Positions 24,240 to 35,855 are shown, counted from the first letter of the stretch. The stretch is DNA of 53,061 nt from Gnetum montanum (GCA_015680685.1 MNCI01015694.1:141154-194214); one strand, 5' to 3'. Notes: generated by a model from the sequence alone, not told the origin. Numbers and translations are program-made.

Positions 24240-24610
24240 GATGTTAGAAATTTTGTCAAAGAGTGATATTTAGTAAAAAGGAAATGAATATGGGAGAAAA
24301 TTATTTCCCATTGCCTACTCCTATTGAATCTTGAGAGAGTGTTTCTATGATTTTGTTTTAGGCCTTTTAAAGATAAAGTATGAACATGATTTTATTTTGT
24401 TATGTGTTGATCACTTTATCAATATGGCACACTTCAACCCTTATAAGAAGAATCTTTTTTCTTTTCAATGAAGGGGTATGATTGCATGGACTTCCCTTGA
24501 ATATTATCAATGATAGATATACAAACTTTGCACATTATTTTTTGAGATATTGAAAGACTAGAAAAATTGCACAATATAAATATTTAAGCTATAGCAATGA
24601 TATTTTACAT
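24240..24610 (+). pseudogene. Chromovirus-like integrase fragment
   Basis: In two plus-strand frames I read KGNEYGRKLFPIAYSY, then ECFYDFVLGLLKIKYEHDFI, VDHFINMAHFNPYKK and LHGLPLNIINDRYTNFAHYF. These follow the order of a plant chromovirus integrase: a zinc-finger tail, MDFVxGLP with the first catalytic Asp (here Tyr-Asp-Phe), VVDRFSKMAHFIPCKK, then LHGxPxxIxSDRDxxF with the second Asp. Only about 120 codons remain, with stops and one frame change. It is a relic 3' of the SABATH gene. Confidence 0.65.
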
Positions 24611-24930
24611 AATTTGGTCATGTTCAAAGTAGATAATAACATAGTTTTAGGATCTAAGATGAAAATTAAAAAAAAAATGATGCAAAGATATAGTTAAAAT
24701 AGATATTATAAAATTGTAGATAGATAAAGATCTAGCACTTGATAGAGTGATGATGAACAAGAACTCATAGACCTTGTTTTGTTGAAATAAGGTTAAAATA
24801 GCAATGGTGATTATTTTGAAAGTTGTGTTGTTTACAAATCTATTTAATAAAAATCCTGTTTTAGTAATTTTTATTTAATTTTTTAAAAAATGTTGCCTGT
24901 TTTGGATTATGAAAACTATATAAACAAAAA

Positions 24931-25032
24931 AGTTTATAATGAAAAACATAATAGAATAAAGAATTATAATAAATCTTTTAAAGTTTATAATGAAAAACAT
25001 AATAGAATAAAGAATTATAATAAATCTTTTAA
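24931..25032. repeat. Perfect 51-base tandem duplication
   Basis: Two adjacent copies of a 51-base AT-rich unit beginning AGTTTATAATGAAAAACATA appear identical. They lie 80-180 bases past the stop codon of the SABATH gene, probably in its 3' untranslated region. Identity implies a recent duplication, so it may vary among individuals. Confidence 0.9.
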
Positions 25033-25111
25033 AACTATTGAAGTATAATTCAAACAATGTGATGCGTTTAATAGGCTCCATGTTCAATGTAAAGTAAAGC
25101 CTAATCAGCAA

Positions 25112-27213
25112 CTATATTCTCTCTAAAATGAGTAGAATACCTCCTCCTTCAACGTTAGATTTTACAAGGCTTGCAGCATGTTTGGTAACATGCTTTGCAA
25201 ATTTATCAAACAAGGTATCTATGATGCTTTTGGTGAAATGAGAAGCAAGCATAACTTCCAGAATTGCTCTAAACTGCATAGCCACCATTTTCCCTAAAGT
25301 TAAGACTTGCTCATTATCCGATTGTGCCATGATGTGACTCCAATGGGTGTTCATGTCTTGCACCACCCCACGAAGGAATTCAATTCTTTTTGGAGTGAAT
25401 GATCCCTCTTCGTTAACAATGCCCATCATCTCTTTTGCAGATGGAGCAAAGAAAGGTAAGTTAAACAACTGAGTCTTGCCCTTGTCAACCAATTCCTAGC
25501 AATTCAATTCCAATCAAACATTTCATTGTTATCCAAGCTTTACCTCATCATATTAACTGGATAAATTTTTCAAATGATAGAAAAAATTCAATTCAATAAT
25601 CATACCTCTATGACCATTTCCTCAAAAGTATCATTTAATATGTCGCCGATAATTCCACTCGATCCTTGATCCCTAATATCACTGGTGTCTCTACCTGATA
25701 GATATATAAACATTTGACCTCCTTGTACAATTTCGTAAGAACGTGCTGCCAGGAAACACCTGATGTCATGCTTGAATTGATCAAGATATGCAATTGCAAC
25801 TTCCCTTGGACTTCTTTTTGATATGAATACATGTTCTCCATTCCATGAACTTGATGTTTTATCCAAAACTTTTTCAGGAACCTGAAAGAATAATGATTCT
25901 TATTCAACAATTAGATAGCCTAGAATATCATTAAGGTTGAACCTTAGTCTTGAGCATAAAATATACTATTTCTTAAAGAACAAAAAGGATGATAATCCAT
26001 AGGTTGAATGTTTATATATCAAGGGAAGTTTTAAGAAAAGGATTAGCAGATGAGCCGATAAGAGAACTATGCTATTCTTAATATTATTAAAAATCTTTAA
26101 TATACTGAAAACTGTGTTCAGTTTTGCTGATTTAATGGTGACAGATAATTTGTATAACAGGTCCACCTATATTCCCAGTGATAAGTGAGTTAAGTGGTTA
26201 GCCCATTGTCATCTTAAATATTACCGATTCAAATCATATTTAAAGCAGTCTAATATTCTTTATAGTCAAATTATTTTAGCTTCCATCACAAACCCCATCT
26301 AACAAGCCATGTTTAGTTTTTCTTTCCACCTGTGATATCAAACTTCCCAATTATCTGCAAGGGTTTGTCCATAACAGTACCTTGGATAGCCAATGGAGAC
26401 TATAGCAAGAATGCACAAAGTGCAGGTAATTTCTTGGGAATAATCTGCGATGAAAAGAGCCTGCAACAGCAGCTGCAAAGTATGGAGGAGCAGGAGACTG
26501 AAAGGCCAAGGTGTTGAACAACAGATTGAAATCATTACCTGGCAGATCTGAAAAGAAGGCCTGCTGCCTTGGAACAAACGATGTGGCAGATTTGGTATAT
26601 TTTTGCTGAACAAGACTTGAAATATTATGCACAGCATACAATGTGTTAGGCCCTGCAGCACAGCCAAGGTCTGCAACTCTGAATGTGTCACATGGAAGGA
26701 TTCCCATGTCATTTATGCATTCTTCCAAATATGGTTGCAGAAATTTTACAGATACTTCCTGCAAAATAAAAATATATATACTTTAAAAAGTCAGGAGCTC
26801 ATTTGGATTTTGTTGCAAAAATTTCCTCTATATCACAGTAAAATTCAGTTGTAACTGAAGCTATGATCTAGAACTTGAGTTATCCTGTTTGTACACAACT
26901 TAAGCATTATAGATCAACTCTGCCTAGGTTTATTAATTAGGAAAAAGCGAATAATCAATAAATCATAAAAACCCATGCAGTCAATTTGCAAACACCGCAA
27001 AACTTTGAAACCATACAGTACTTAAAAGCTTTTTGCAGAATCAACTGGTATCACTGAGATTATCTAATACGTTTAATTTAAGCTAGAAATTGCATAAACA
27101 GAAGAAATCCGCAAAAAGTGAAATTCTGATTCCGGTACCTGAAAACATGAGTTTTTGGCATAGCTTGCATCTCCATTTCCTGTGTTCATGTGAAAACCTT
27201 TCATGTCATCCAT
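25112..27213 (-). CDS. SABATH-family SAM-dependent carboxyl/N-methyltransferase, 4 exons, complete
   Basis: The exons are 27213-27139, 26758-26381, 25881-25606 and 25495-25112 (stop TAG). All introns are phase 0 with GT-AG ends (380, 499 and 110 bases). They give 370 residues, within the usual SABATH range (about 350-390), with no stops or frameshifts. Residues 7-21 read FHMNTGNGDASYAKN, the N-terminal SAM and substrate motif. VADLGCAAGPNT (53-64) is the SAM-binding loop with Asp55 and Asn63. Next come SDLPGNDFN (95-103), GSFHRRLFP (125-133) and FVHSCYSLHWLSKVPE (139-154). The C-terminal cap follows (RSPREVAIAYLDQFKHDI; FNLPFFAPSAKEM). Gln25, His147 and Trp148 align with salicylate-contact residues of known SAMTs, but the Lys10 position is Asn. 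Family members use SAM to methylate carboxyl groups of small plant acids (salicylate, jasmonate, IAA, gibberellin) or ring nitrogens, in the cytosol. The substrate cannot be told here. Exon 1 ends at Gln25 and exon 2 ends just before VPE, as I recall for the family. This is the only intact host gene in the window. Confidence 0.95.
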
Positions 27214-28003
27214 GTCTCTGATGCACCACAGGGCTTTGTTCAAGAACCTTCTCGCACATATGCAAGGCCAAAGATAATCTGATCTTTAAAAAATCCTGCT
27301 ATGCCATTCTGCGTTTGATTAAGAGATATTTATGATATAAAAAATAATATGCTAACATGCATGATAATGGCGCACTGGGGAACCCACTTTATGATATGTT
27401 ACTTTTGTATCCAACATTGAGTGTTTGCAGCCTTTTTAAGAATATCCCTCGTAGTGCATTCTCTCACATTCCAAGATACCGTTTCTTTAACAGGTGATGA
27501 GGCAGCAATAAGACTGCTAATATGGCTAATATTCCCTCATCGGAAGAATTGGGAATATTTCCATGAATTTCAATATTTCTACCATCTTATCGTTTAATTT
27601 CCTCTGCTCATCTCCTTATGGATTGCTCAACCGGATAATACTCATTTTGATTTTAAAGGGTTTGATCGTTGCAGGAAAGTATGTATTATTAATAAATATA
27701 TTATTTTTACTTAATGGATCACATTTACCTGCTGTGGGAGATATAAGTTTACTTATAAATAGATATATACATATAGGTAATATAAGTTTACTTATATATA
27801 TATATGTAAAGGGAATTTCAAATGCAGAAACGAAATTTAAAAACTCTGAAATATTTAATTTTCTATTTTTTTTTTTATGATCAGGTTTACCTTGGCCGCA
27901 TGATACAACATTGATTTAGTAAGTTTGATTCTTTTTCATTTTGTAACTTTGCTAAAGATCCTATTCATTGCATGCTATTTTGCTCTTACACAAATAACCC
28001 AAA
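27214..28003 (-). promoter_or_regulatory. Upstream region of the SABATH gene
   Basis: 790 bases between the SABATH ATG and the inserted element A. A TATA-like run (TTTTTATATCATAAATATC on the minus strand, near 27331-27351) would allow a 5' leader of about 100 bases. No ATG lies in frame just upstream of the chosen start. Further out the DNA is AT-rich with TATATA runs (27740-27800). No coding signal is seen. Any distal promoter elements are now separated from the gene by the element nest. Confidence 0.35.
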
Positions 28004-28840
28004 TGATGAGTGGCGAGGTACCTATACATTCAACCATAGAAATACAAGAACTTTACAGACGGTATTTAGATAGTTACACATTGATTGTAGTTTGTTGTCT
28101 TCCCACCTGGATTAGTATTTACTTGGTCATGTATGGTTTAGTCCAGAGTAAAGCGAATAATGTGATCCTAAACTAGTGCTACTCCTAGAGACAATGGAAA
28201 ATAATATTGTTTTAAGCTAATAGGTGATGAGAAGCAAAATCTAACTAGCCTAAGTGCGATGAACATCCATCCTTAATCATCCGTGTGCATCTTGAACCTC
28301 GTGTGCTACTTCTGGGATTACCAAGCACATATTACTTGAGGACTCCTAGATACGCTACTAGGTTACCAAGTAGTTACACTTAAATGTTCGTGATTAAGTT
28401 GTACTCATTCCACACTTATTAACAGGAATAGTAAATGATGATAAAGAAATATTAACGAAGAAAACAATAAATAACAATTAACAATTAAAGTAATTAAAAA
28501 CTGAGTGAATGCTGCAACGATGGAGTAATCTCGATCTTTATTGTCAATCATGTGCATGTCCAAGTACGTCACACTCAAATAAAGGTTTCGTACAATTATA
28601 ATCATTACACTGTAGGCATGCACTAGGGAAAGAACTGAAATGAATTGAAAACTAGAAAAGAAAAAGGCTCTACTCTAACACTTTCCAACTCCTCTCCATT
28701 CTCTATGTGCCCGAATGTTGTACTTATAGGCCTACATAGGAATTACGATCTTATGTATTTGATATCGTTATCTAGGCTACAATATCGTGTACCTGATATC
28801 AAGGATCCGATATTAGGGCCTGGCAAACCACGATTCATCA
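28004..28840 (-). repeat. 3' LTR of element A
   Basis: It starts TGATGAGTGGCGAGG and ends ATTCATCA. On the minus strand U3 carries GATATC-like motifs (28760-28815), then a TATA box CCTATAAGTA (28730-28721). The hairpin CTTTATT...AATAAAG lies near 28537-28586. It shares a long unbroken block with the right LTR (ATTTAGATAGTTACA through AATAACAATTAACAATTAAAG). About 25 bases near its left end are missing relative to the right copy. Transcription from this copy would run towards the SABATH gene. Confidence 0.9.
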
Positions 28841-28855
28841 TACCCCTACGACTAA
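28841..28855 (-). promoter_or_regulatory. Polypurine tract of element A
   Basis: The minus strand reads GTCGTAGGGGTA just before the LTR start, matching E (CATGGGGGTA) and C. The upstream GAGGACGAGTTGTTATTTA block is also shared. Confidence 0.7.
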
Positions 28856-29513
28856 ATAACAACTCGTCCTCTAGTTAGACAAAATGAGAATGAGTTCAAT
28901 TGATTACATAGTGGATAGGTATGGTATTATTGACTAACTAAGGATTACTCATGTCGTAGTGTGAGATTGAACAAAACAAAATTGGCACATAGACACAGAA
29001 TTACAAAAAGCAAAATTGGTTGGAACTCATGTGGTTTCTAGTGGTGGTGGCTCCTTCATGGGTCTCTTCCCCTTATCTTATGCTCCAGACTTTGGAAATG
29101 GATGTCTCTGAAGGAGCGCCTAGAGCTTTTCTTCTTCAGTCCGAGGATCCTATGTCGTCCATGCTGATGCTTCAATGTTTAATGGAGTCGGCACCTCCCA
29201 TGTGCACGACAGTTGTGAGAACATTTGATTGGCCTTAACATACCAAACTGCAAATAGCCATTGTTCCTCTCCATAGGCTCTGGCTTTGTCCTTGTATTTG
29301 TGGTAGTCCATAAGCCATTGAGCCAAATCCACTGTGACATCCTTTTATCCTTGGTAGCTGGTCTTAACCACCTCTAATTCCGAATTTGTACTTCTAATCT
29401 CTACATTGTTTTCTTATGTTCAACAAATTCTATCTCATATTTAGCATAGGTGGTTGCTACATGTTTCTCTAATTCTATCCTTGGACATCCTACTATGAAC
29501 ATGGCTAAGTTGA
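28856..29513 (-). pseudogene. Element A: ORFX C-terminal part and 3' untranslated region
   Basis: On the minus strand the ORFX frame interrupted by B resumes: IELEKHVATTYAKYEIEFVE, then (one frame change later) VDLAQWLMDYHKYKDKARAY, EEQWLFAVWYVKANQM and WEVPTPLNIEASAWT. An open stretch of 60 codons runs 29332-29150. The last part matches the C-terminus in E (WDIPIPNQIGDAMWT). It ends near 29020. The remaining 165 bases to the polypurine tract show no coding signal. Confidence 0.65.
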
Positions 29514-30400
29514 TGATGAGTCGTGATATCGCGTATGCAATATTGCGTCCGCCCTTGCGATATCACGTACACGATATCACAGCCCGCCGCAACATCTATA
29601 AATAAGAGGTAGCTTTCCCTATTTTAGGCATCTAGATTTAGACCCTTAAGCTAAACTATAGCAGTTTTACCATTCTAGAGTTAGAATAATTTCCATGTGC
29701 CCACAGTAGGAGTCTTAAAGTGAATGGATCTTTATTTGAGCAAATTGTACCTGAGCACACATTTGTGTACTGCAATAAAGACAAACTTTCTGATAAACCT
29801 TGTAGCATATGGACTAAGCTAAATAGGATTTAATTATTGTTAAATGTTTAAATGCTTTCCTAGATAATCAATCTCTCTCAACCCTTGACTCTCCTAGTTA
29901 CGTGCATTCAGTACGACCGCTTCGAGCACGTGTAAAATGCTTGGTAACATAGTAATGAGTAGAGTTTGGTAATCCTAGTAGCGTTGCACTAGTTTAGGGT
30001 GTGTGCGCCAAGTGGGAATGAATACTAGTGCTAGGACAATTAGAACTTAGTTAGTGAATAGTTAATGAAAGTTAGTCACTTAGTTCTCTTCACCTTCCCC
30101 TATTAGCATAAGACATTAAAAAGATAAAAGATATAAAAATTATATACCTCAAGCTTACTTAACCATACAACCGTGACAATACAAGTAAGTTTGGGAAGAC
30201 AACGATTGATTAACCTTAATTGTTCCATTAAGGCACGTAAGCACTTAGTCCTTGGAGTTCGACCGAATCACACTTAAGCACTTAGTCCTTGGAGTTCGAC
30301 CGGATCATGCATAAGCACTTAGTCCTTGGAGTTTGACCGGATTGCGTGTGAGATGCTCGTATTTGTATGGTTGAGTGTAGAGGTACCTTGCCACTCATCA
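29514..30400 (+). repeat. 5' LTR of element B
   Basis: It runs TGATGAGTCGTGATATCGCG to CCACTCATCA. U3 is about 85 bases with GATATC-type palindromes at 29523, about 29560 and 29573, then TATAAATA at 29597-29604. The hairpin CTTTATT...AATAAAG is at 29730-29780. Within U5 a 37-base unit starting GCACTTAGTCCTTGGAGTT occurs three times in tandem (starts 30241, 30278, 30315) and accounts for most of the extra length compared with the 794-base solo LTR, which has one copy. Confidence 0.92.
30238..30348 (+). repeat. 37-base unit, three tandem copies inside LTR of B
   Basis: The unit starts GCACTTAGTCCTTGGAGTT and includes CGACCGGAT; copies begin exactly 37 bases apart. Other LTRs of the family in this window carry one copy. 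A tandem expansion in U5, with no sign of function. Confidence 0.9.
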
Positions 30401-30419
30401 TTGATGCCATTGCCAGGGA
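30401..30419 (+). promoter_or_regulatory. Primer binding site of element B
   Basis: TTGATGCCATTGCCAGGGA directly follows the LTR. It matches TTGGCGCCGTTGCCGGGGA (tRNA-Asp type) except at a few positions, mostly G or C to A or T changes. Confidence 0.7.
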
Positions 30420-30546
30420 CTTAATTGTTTGTGTGCTACGTAGAACATAGGAGATCATCCATATCGTTGGGAAGCTAGAATGAACCCTTAGGGTTGATCA
30501 AAAGATAAATAAGATAACGGTAAATAGCACAACGAACAAGACAAAA

Positions 30547-33150
30547 ATGTCTTCTTCTTTACACAAAAGCACTTCACCACCTAGAAACAACACTAGAGAC
30601 AGTTGACGGCACAACACACGTAATCAAGATCCACCAGTTCCTCAACAATTTCGTGTGGTATATATTCATCATGATGAGTATATACCTGACTTTACCTTTA
30701 TTTTCCATCAAGATGAACAACTGTGTTGGAGAGACTTGGAGGATAACATAGTATTGCCTCCAGACCGAGCAGTCCCCAACATGCTCCTTCATGCTCTTGT
30801 ACGAATAGGCATGTCACAATTGTATGCAGAGTACATTGCATGTGATTACGACACAAGGGACTACCATCCCACAGAAGCGCAACATCAATGGGACTTGTGG
30901 CAAGAGAGTTACCACACATCTTTGAAGGGTAAAGGACCCCATAATGCTCACCCGTCTTAAGCAAAATTAAGGGTGGTGAACCTATTTCAATAGGTTCTCC
31001 ACAAAACAATGTTTCCCCTCCTAACGATGGTGAGGAGGTGGTGTATCAAAACCATCACTTCATGATTCACAACCCTAGTTCTAATCCCCACAAACACCAA
31101 GTGTTCAACAAGGGAACACAAACACATGATAAGGGTGGGCATTCTGATCATCATCACGATCGGGACTGGGACCACTAGAGAGAAGGTAGGAAACATCGTC
31201 ATGGCAATAGTTCTCCTTCTTCTTCACCTTCATTATCACATTCACCCTCTCCTTTAGTAGTATCAGGATGCAGTCATAAGGAACCTAACCATGAGGATAA
31301 GGGTAAGCAAAGTGAGAAACCTCGATGAGAGAGTCAGGAACAAGGACGAGGGCATTCTAGAGAATCACGACATGGAAGAAGGGAGAGTAGGGAACCATGT
31401 AGACATCACAGACGCTATGGAAGAAATGACCATGAAGAACCCCTACTTGCGAGCTGAAGCATGTTAGACATCACAGAGGCCGTAAGAATTCCCAAAAGAT
31501 ACCAAAAAGATAGTAGGATCAAGAGGTTAGACATGAATAATATCCCACGATTTGAGGGGGGATACAATGCTGATCCTCAGAACCACTTACAAGCATTTCA
31601 CAATGCATGCTCCTTGTAGAACATTGAGAATGAATGGCAAAAGCTAAATTTATTCCCAAGGACATTAGTAAAAGAAGTGAAAAGCTGGTACTGGTCCTTA
31701 GAACTGGAATCCATTCAAAGGTGGAGTATGATGCTAGAACTGTTTAATGATAAGTATCAAATGTACTCCCGAGTGTCCAACCTATGAAAGAAAATTCAAA
31801 GATGGAAGCAAGGAAGTCATGAACCCTTGGATACTACCATGGACTGATATTATGCACTGCTACATCATTGCCCAGGCCATGGTTACTCGTAGCAGGATCA
31901 ACTACGCCATCTCGTAGATAGACTTAGGCATAAAGCCAGGAGAACCCTTGGAACATATGCTTAAGGGAGATTATCAGAGCTTAGGTCCCATCAGGTTCAT
32001 AGATTGCAGGAGCAAGTAGCTAAGGAAGAAGGGGAGCTACGTAAGAGAGAAAGTGTGGAAGAGTACAACCACGATCCTTCCCTCTGAAAAAAAAGAGTGA
32101 GATTCTGTGAGGAGGAGGAAGAGTCACCACTTGAAGAGATGGTGAATAGGAAAACCTTGCCACTCCAAAAGTTAACAGAAGTATCAGCAAAGGTAGACCA
32201 AATGTGGGACTCCTTAGATAGTATATTTGAAACCGTTCTCAAAATCGTAGAGGAGTCTAAGGGGCAAAGTAGTGAGTATGACAAAAAGAAAAAGAGGGAC
32301 ATGGACCATGCATGTAACAAAGGTAAGGGTAAAATGGCTATCACCAAAGAGGTTGTGGATTCTAACATAGACAATGATGGTGGATGTGAGATATGCCAAT
32401 ACGATCATCCTGAGGCATGTTGCCCAGTAATCTCACATCTGCAAGAGTCTAGGGTGTATGCACTTAACCCACGACTTAACAAACGGTAAACACCTCGACG
32501 GTTACCTTATCCCCAAGGTAGTTCCACCAACCTTTAACGTATTATCCAAGTGAAACTCCACCACAACCTATTGAGCAGCACCAGCAATGGCAATACCCAT
32601 AGTCATGGGGGATGCCACCGCCAAGGAAACAATACCCTTACTAGAAACCAGATCCATATGGCTATTATGTGTAGTAGCCAATCTCTCCATGTGACTCTGT
32701 TGGTCACATGACACCACAACATCACTACCAAGCTTAGGAGTATTATAGGACTCCTTCTCCTAGGGGAGATACACCACATACATACCATCCTCTGAATCCA
32801 TCTGCAACTGTCACACTGATAGCTCCATTACCACCTACTCCGGCAATGCAAGGGGAACTCCCCACTCAACCGGAGCAATGCAATGCTATGAGAGCTGTAA
32901 AGCTTCAACCCGCTACTGAATCTGACAACTGTACAAAGAGAAGACCTTTTTTCAAAACCAACAGTCCAACCAAGCTCTCACAACCACAAGTGGTTGAGCC
33001 TCTGAATGCTTCTCCATCAAATAAGGCTTCAGAGCTCTCTTCAAATCAAAAATAGAGCTCAACGCACACGATTATGTCAACACATGCCATCACTGACTGG
33101 ATTACGGAGGGCCACCTTCCCTGAAAATTCTCTGATCCTAGAAGTCCTTT
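30547..33150 (+). pseudogene. Element B: gag remnant
   Basis: The start ATG is at 30547 (MSSSLHKSTSPPRNNTRD). One open stretch (30655-30960) contains VYIHHDEYIPDFTFIFHQDE and NIVLPPDRAV, the N-terminal domain shared with C and D. A charged Arg/His/Asp-rich stretch follows (31000-31440), then the capsid-like core: IPRFEGGYNADPQNHLQAFH near 31540 and KLNLFPRTLVKEVKSWYW near 31650. An open stretch (32097-32489) holds the zinc knuckle CEICQYDHPEACC (32385-32425, CX2CX3HX4C), then a Pro-rich tail. TAG and TGA codons interrupt it in several places. Confidence 0.75.
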
Positions 33151-33940
33151 AATTTATCTCCAAGTCACTGGGAATGAACCATGTAAATCTCTTCTAGACT
33201 CAAGTTCCAGATTCAACTTAATATCACAAGAGATGTATAAATCCTGGAACCTGCCTCCACTAAAGAAGAGAAATATTCGCTTAGAGCTAGCTGACCAGTC
33301 CATCACTGTTCCCTTAGAACTAGTGGAGGACATCATTACTACTATGTGTGGTTGGTCATACCCAGCTGATTTCCTAGTGATACAAGTAAACAATGACAAA
33401 GGGGACTTCCCAATAATAATGGGGAGGGCATGACTAAGTACCATAAATGCATGCCTAGGAATCTACGATCTTTCCCTGGAAATATCTAAGGAAAATACTT
33501 TTGGGAAGATCAAGAAGAAGAAAGTTCCATGCATCACATACAGTGATACAGGGGGTGGTTACGTACAAGAATGTTCAAAATTGCATGCATGCAACTGGTG
33601 TGCCCAAGAAATTAACATACAAAAATGCCTGTATGTAGCAACCACACAATAAGAAGACACCTAGTGGTTGACAGCTAATCAAGAGAGCAACTCACCAACG
33701 TGCATGGAACTAATTAAGGGAAAAACTTGCACCTACATCAAAAGCATAGATGCCTTGGAGCAAGAGTTTCACAAACTTCCAACCCTTAACCTGAAAACAT
33801 CAATTTGGGGAAGTTGGAAACTCCTAAAAAATTCAAATAAATGCTCTGATAGGAGAATACTAGTCGATGTGCAACAGACTAAACCTTACCATGAATCTAG
33901 AATGGTCAATGCACATAATACCTTTGAGAGAGGATGACCT
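33151..33940 (+). pseudogene. Element B: aspartic protease remnant and linker
   Basis: Plus-strand readings include NEPCKSLLDSSSRFNLIS (the active-site Asp loop, D-S-S for the usual D-S/T-G or D-L-G), IRLELADQSITVPLELVEDI (33275-33335) and FLVIQVNNDKGDFPIIMGRA (33370-33430). This is the retropepsin fold order of Athila/Tat-type polyproteins. A linker follows (KTCTYIKSIDALEQEF). No RT follows: the sequence runs on to the C insertion point at 34028 without an RT motif. Confidence 0.75.
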
Positions 33941-34028
33941 CTCTCATTATTTCAGATCTTCTCCTTTCAACTTAGTCATGAGGGAGATGGCCACCTATGC
34001 TAATCAATCAAGGCCCTTAGTTCCTTTT

Positions 34029-34805
34029 TGATGAGTGGCGAGCTACCCCTACACTCAACCATACGAATACGAGCATCTCATGAGTGATCCGGTCAAACTC
34101 CAAAGACTAAGTGCTTACGCGCCCTAATGGAATACTTAAGGTTAATCAATCGCTGTCTTCCCAAGCTTACTTGTATTGTCACGGTTGTATGGTTAAGTAA
34201 GCTTGAGGTATGTGATTTTTATAACTTTTATCTTTTTAACGCCTATGCTAGTAGGGAAAGGTGAAGAGAATTAAATAACTAATTTTCATTAACTATGCAC
34301 TAACTAAGCTTTAATTATCCTAGCATCAGTATCCATTCCCACTTGCCGCACACACCCTGAACCAATGCAATGCTACTGGGATTACCAAACGCTACTCGTT
34401 ACTAGGTTACCAAGTGTTACACACATGCTCAACATAGTCATACTGAATGCACTTAACTAGGAGAGTCAAGGGTTAAGAGAGATTAATTATCTAGGAAAGC
34501 ATTTAAACATTTAACAGTAATTAAATCCTATTTAGCTTAGTCCATATGCTGCAAGGTTTATCAAAAATTTCATCTTTATTGCCATACACAAATGTGTGCT
34601 TAGGTACAATTTGCTCAAATAAAGATCTATTCACTTTGAGACTCCTACTGTGGACACATGGAAATTATTCCAACTCTGGAATGGTAAAACTGCTATAGTT
34701 TGGCTAAGGGTCTAGATCTAGATGAGTGAACAAGGGAAAGCTACCTCTTATTTATAGACATGATGATGGGCTACGATATCGCGTATGCAATATCGTGGCT
34801 CATCA
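34029..34805 (-). repeat. 3' LTR of element C
   Basis: A 777-base LTR from TGATGAGTGGCGAG to GCTCATCA. On the minus strand U3 (34805 to about 34770) has GATATC-type palindromes (ATATCGCGTATGCAATATCG), then TATAAATAAGAGG at about 34758. The hairpin CTTTATT...AATAAAG is at 34574-34624. The complete family ends form a 7-base inverted repeat (TGATGAG/CTCATCA). Confidence 0.92.
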
Positions 34806-34820
34806 TACCCCCATGACTAA
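34806..34820 (-). promoter_or_regulatory. Polypurine tract of element C
   Basis: The minus strand reads GTCATGGGGGTA directly before the 3' LTR, preceded by CGAGGATGAGTTTTCATTTA, matching E and A. Confidence 0.75.
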
Positions 34821-35855
34821 ATGAAAACTCATCCTCGAGTTCCTTACAAAATATTGGGAAGGTATGGGATTACAGACTTGAATGACACTAACGGTGAATG
34901 GGGTGACATGTGAACAGATCATCATTACAATACATGACAAAATTAGTGTTCATGAAAATAAGATTAAACACTAAACACATTTGACATCCAGCCTTATTTG
35001 GCAGCTGAGAGAGAAGAGAGAAGAGAGAGAGAAAGGAAGAAGTCTATTGTTGTTGACGCCAAGATTGTGTTTTTCGTTGTCCATCCATAAGCACGTCATC
35101 AATCTCGTTCCTTGCATAACTGCTCCAGCACTAGTCCATTACAAGTGTTTCCTCCAGATCCAATCCATTGTTGTATGATTACCATATGCACACACAACAC
35201 AGTCTTTTATTAGCAAGGGTAAATGAATCACAATGCAGTTAATACCTTGTCTCAGTGTAAGGTCCATTAGCTGAGTTGTGATATGGCTAATGCAGATCTG
35301 GAGATATAATACAGGTGACCACCTGAGGTGTAGGGGTTAAGAAAAAATCGAAAAAATTGGACCAGGACCCCCATGACTAAGAGCGAACCTCTGGTAGTGA
35401 GAGAATGGAAAAAGATAAGGAATAAGAAAGATGGAGAAAAAGAAACAATGGCAATGCCGATAAAATGGATGTCAAAGATGGAGATGAACAAAATAAATGG
35501 TGATTGTAGAGATGTTTTAAGGGAAAGAAATTAACGGATGCACCAAATAGGAATGCCAGTGGGTCCTCCCCAATCCCACATTCAAAGTGTCCGTAGACTC
35601 TAGAAATGTCATTTGGAAGCAAGAGTTAAATTCTTAACCACAAGAGTTTACCAAAAAGAAAACAATGCATCCACCAAAATATGGACTATTGATACAACTA
35701 GCAATGAGGTGAAAAATTGAGAAAGANNNNNNNNNNNNNNNNNNNNNNNNNNNNNNNNNNNNNNNNNNNNNNNNNNNNNCACCACCATTCCAACGAAACA
35801 AAAAAGGAGAAAGTAGGAAGCGAGGAAGGGCCTAAGTTAGAGGACACATTTTTAT
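34821..35855 (-). other. Element C: 3' region without coding signal, with 53-base N gap
   Basis: One kb between the 3' open frame and the polypurine tract. It contains a purine-rich AGAGAGAGA run near 35008-35035 and an assembly gap of 53 Ns (35727-35779). The bases just right of the gap (35780-35930) match 43620-43770 of B in reverse, which places the gap in the shared 3' region. No reading frame stands out. Confidence 0.7.

Noticed and set aside
26338-26400. Apparent frameshift after LHWLSK in the SABATH gene (an in-frame reading goes on to a stop, and another frame offers VMDKPLQIIGKF).
   Set aside because: A GT donor follows LSK exactly, and the next exon (25881) starts with VPEKVLDKTSSSWN after a clean AG acceptor, which is the expected family sequence. 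The alternative readings are intron.
31997-32374. Long open frames antisense to gag of B and to integrase/RT of C (e.g. 31997-32374, 37193-37477).
   Set aside because: They lie opposite recognisable gag and pol frames, have no motifs, and are shadows of the real coding strand.
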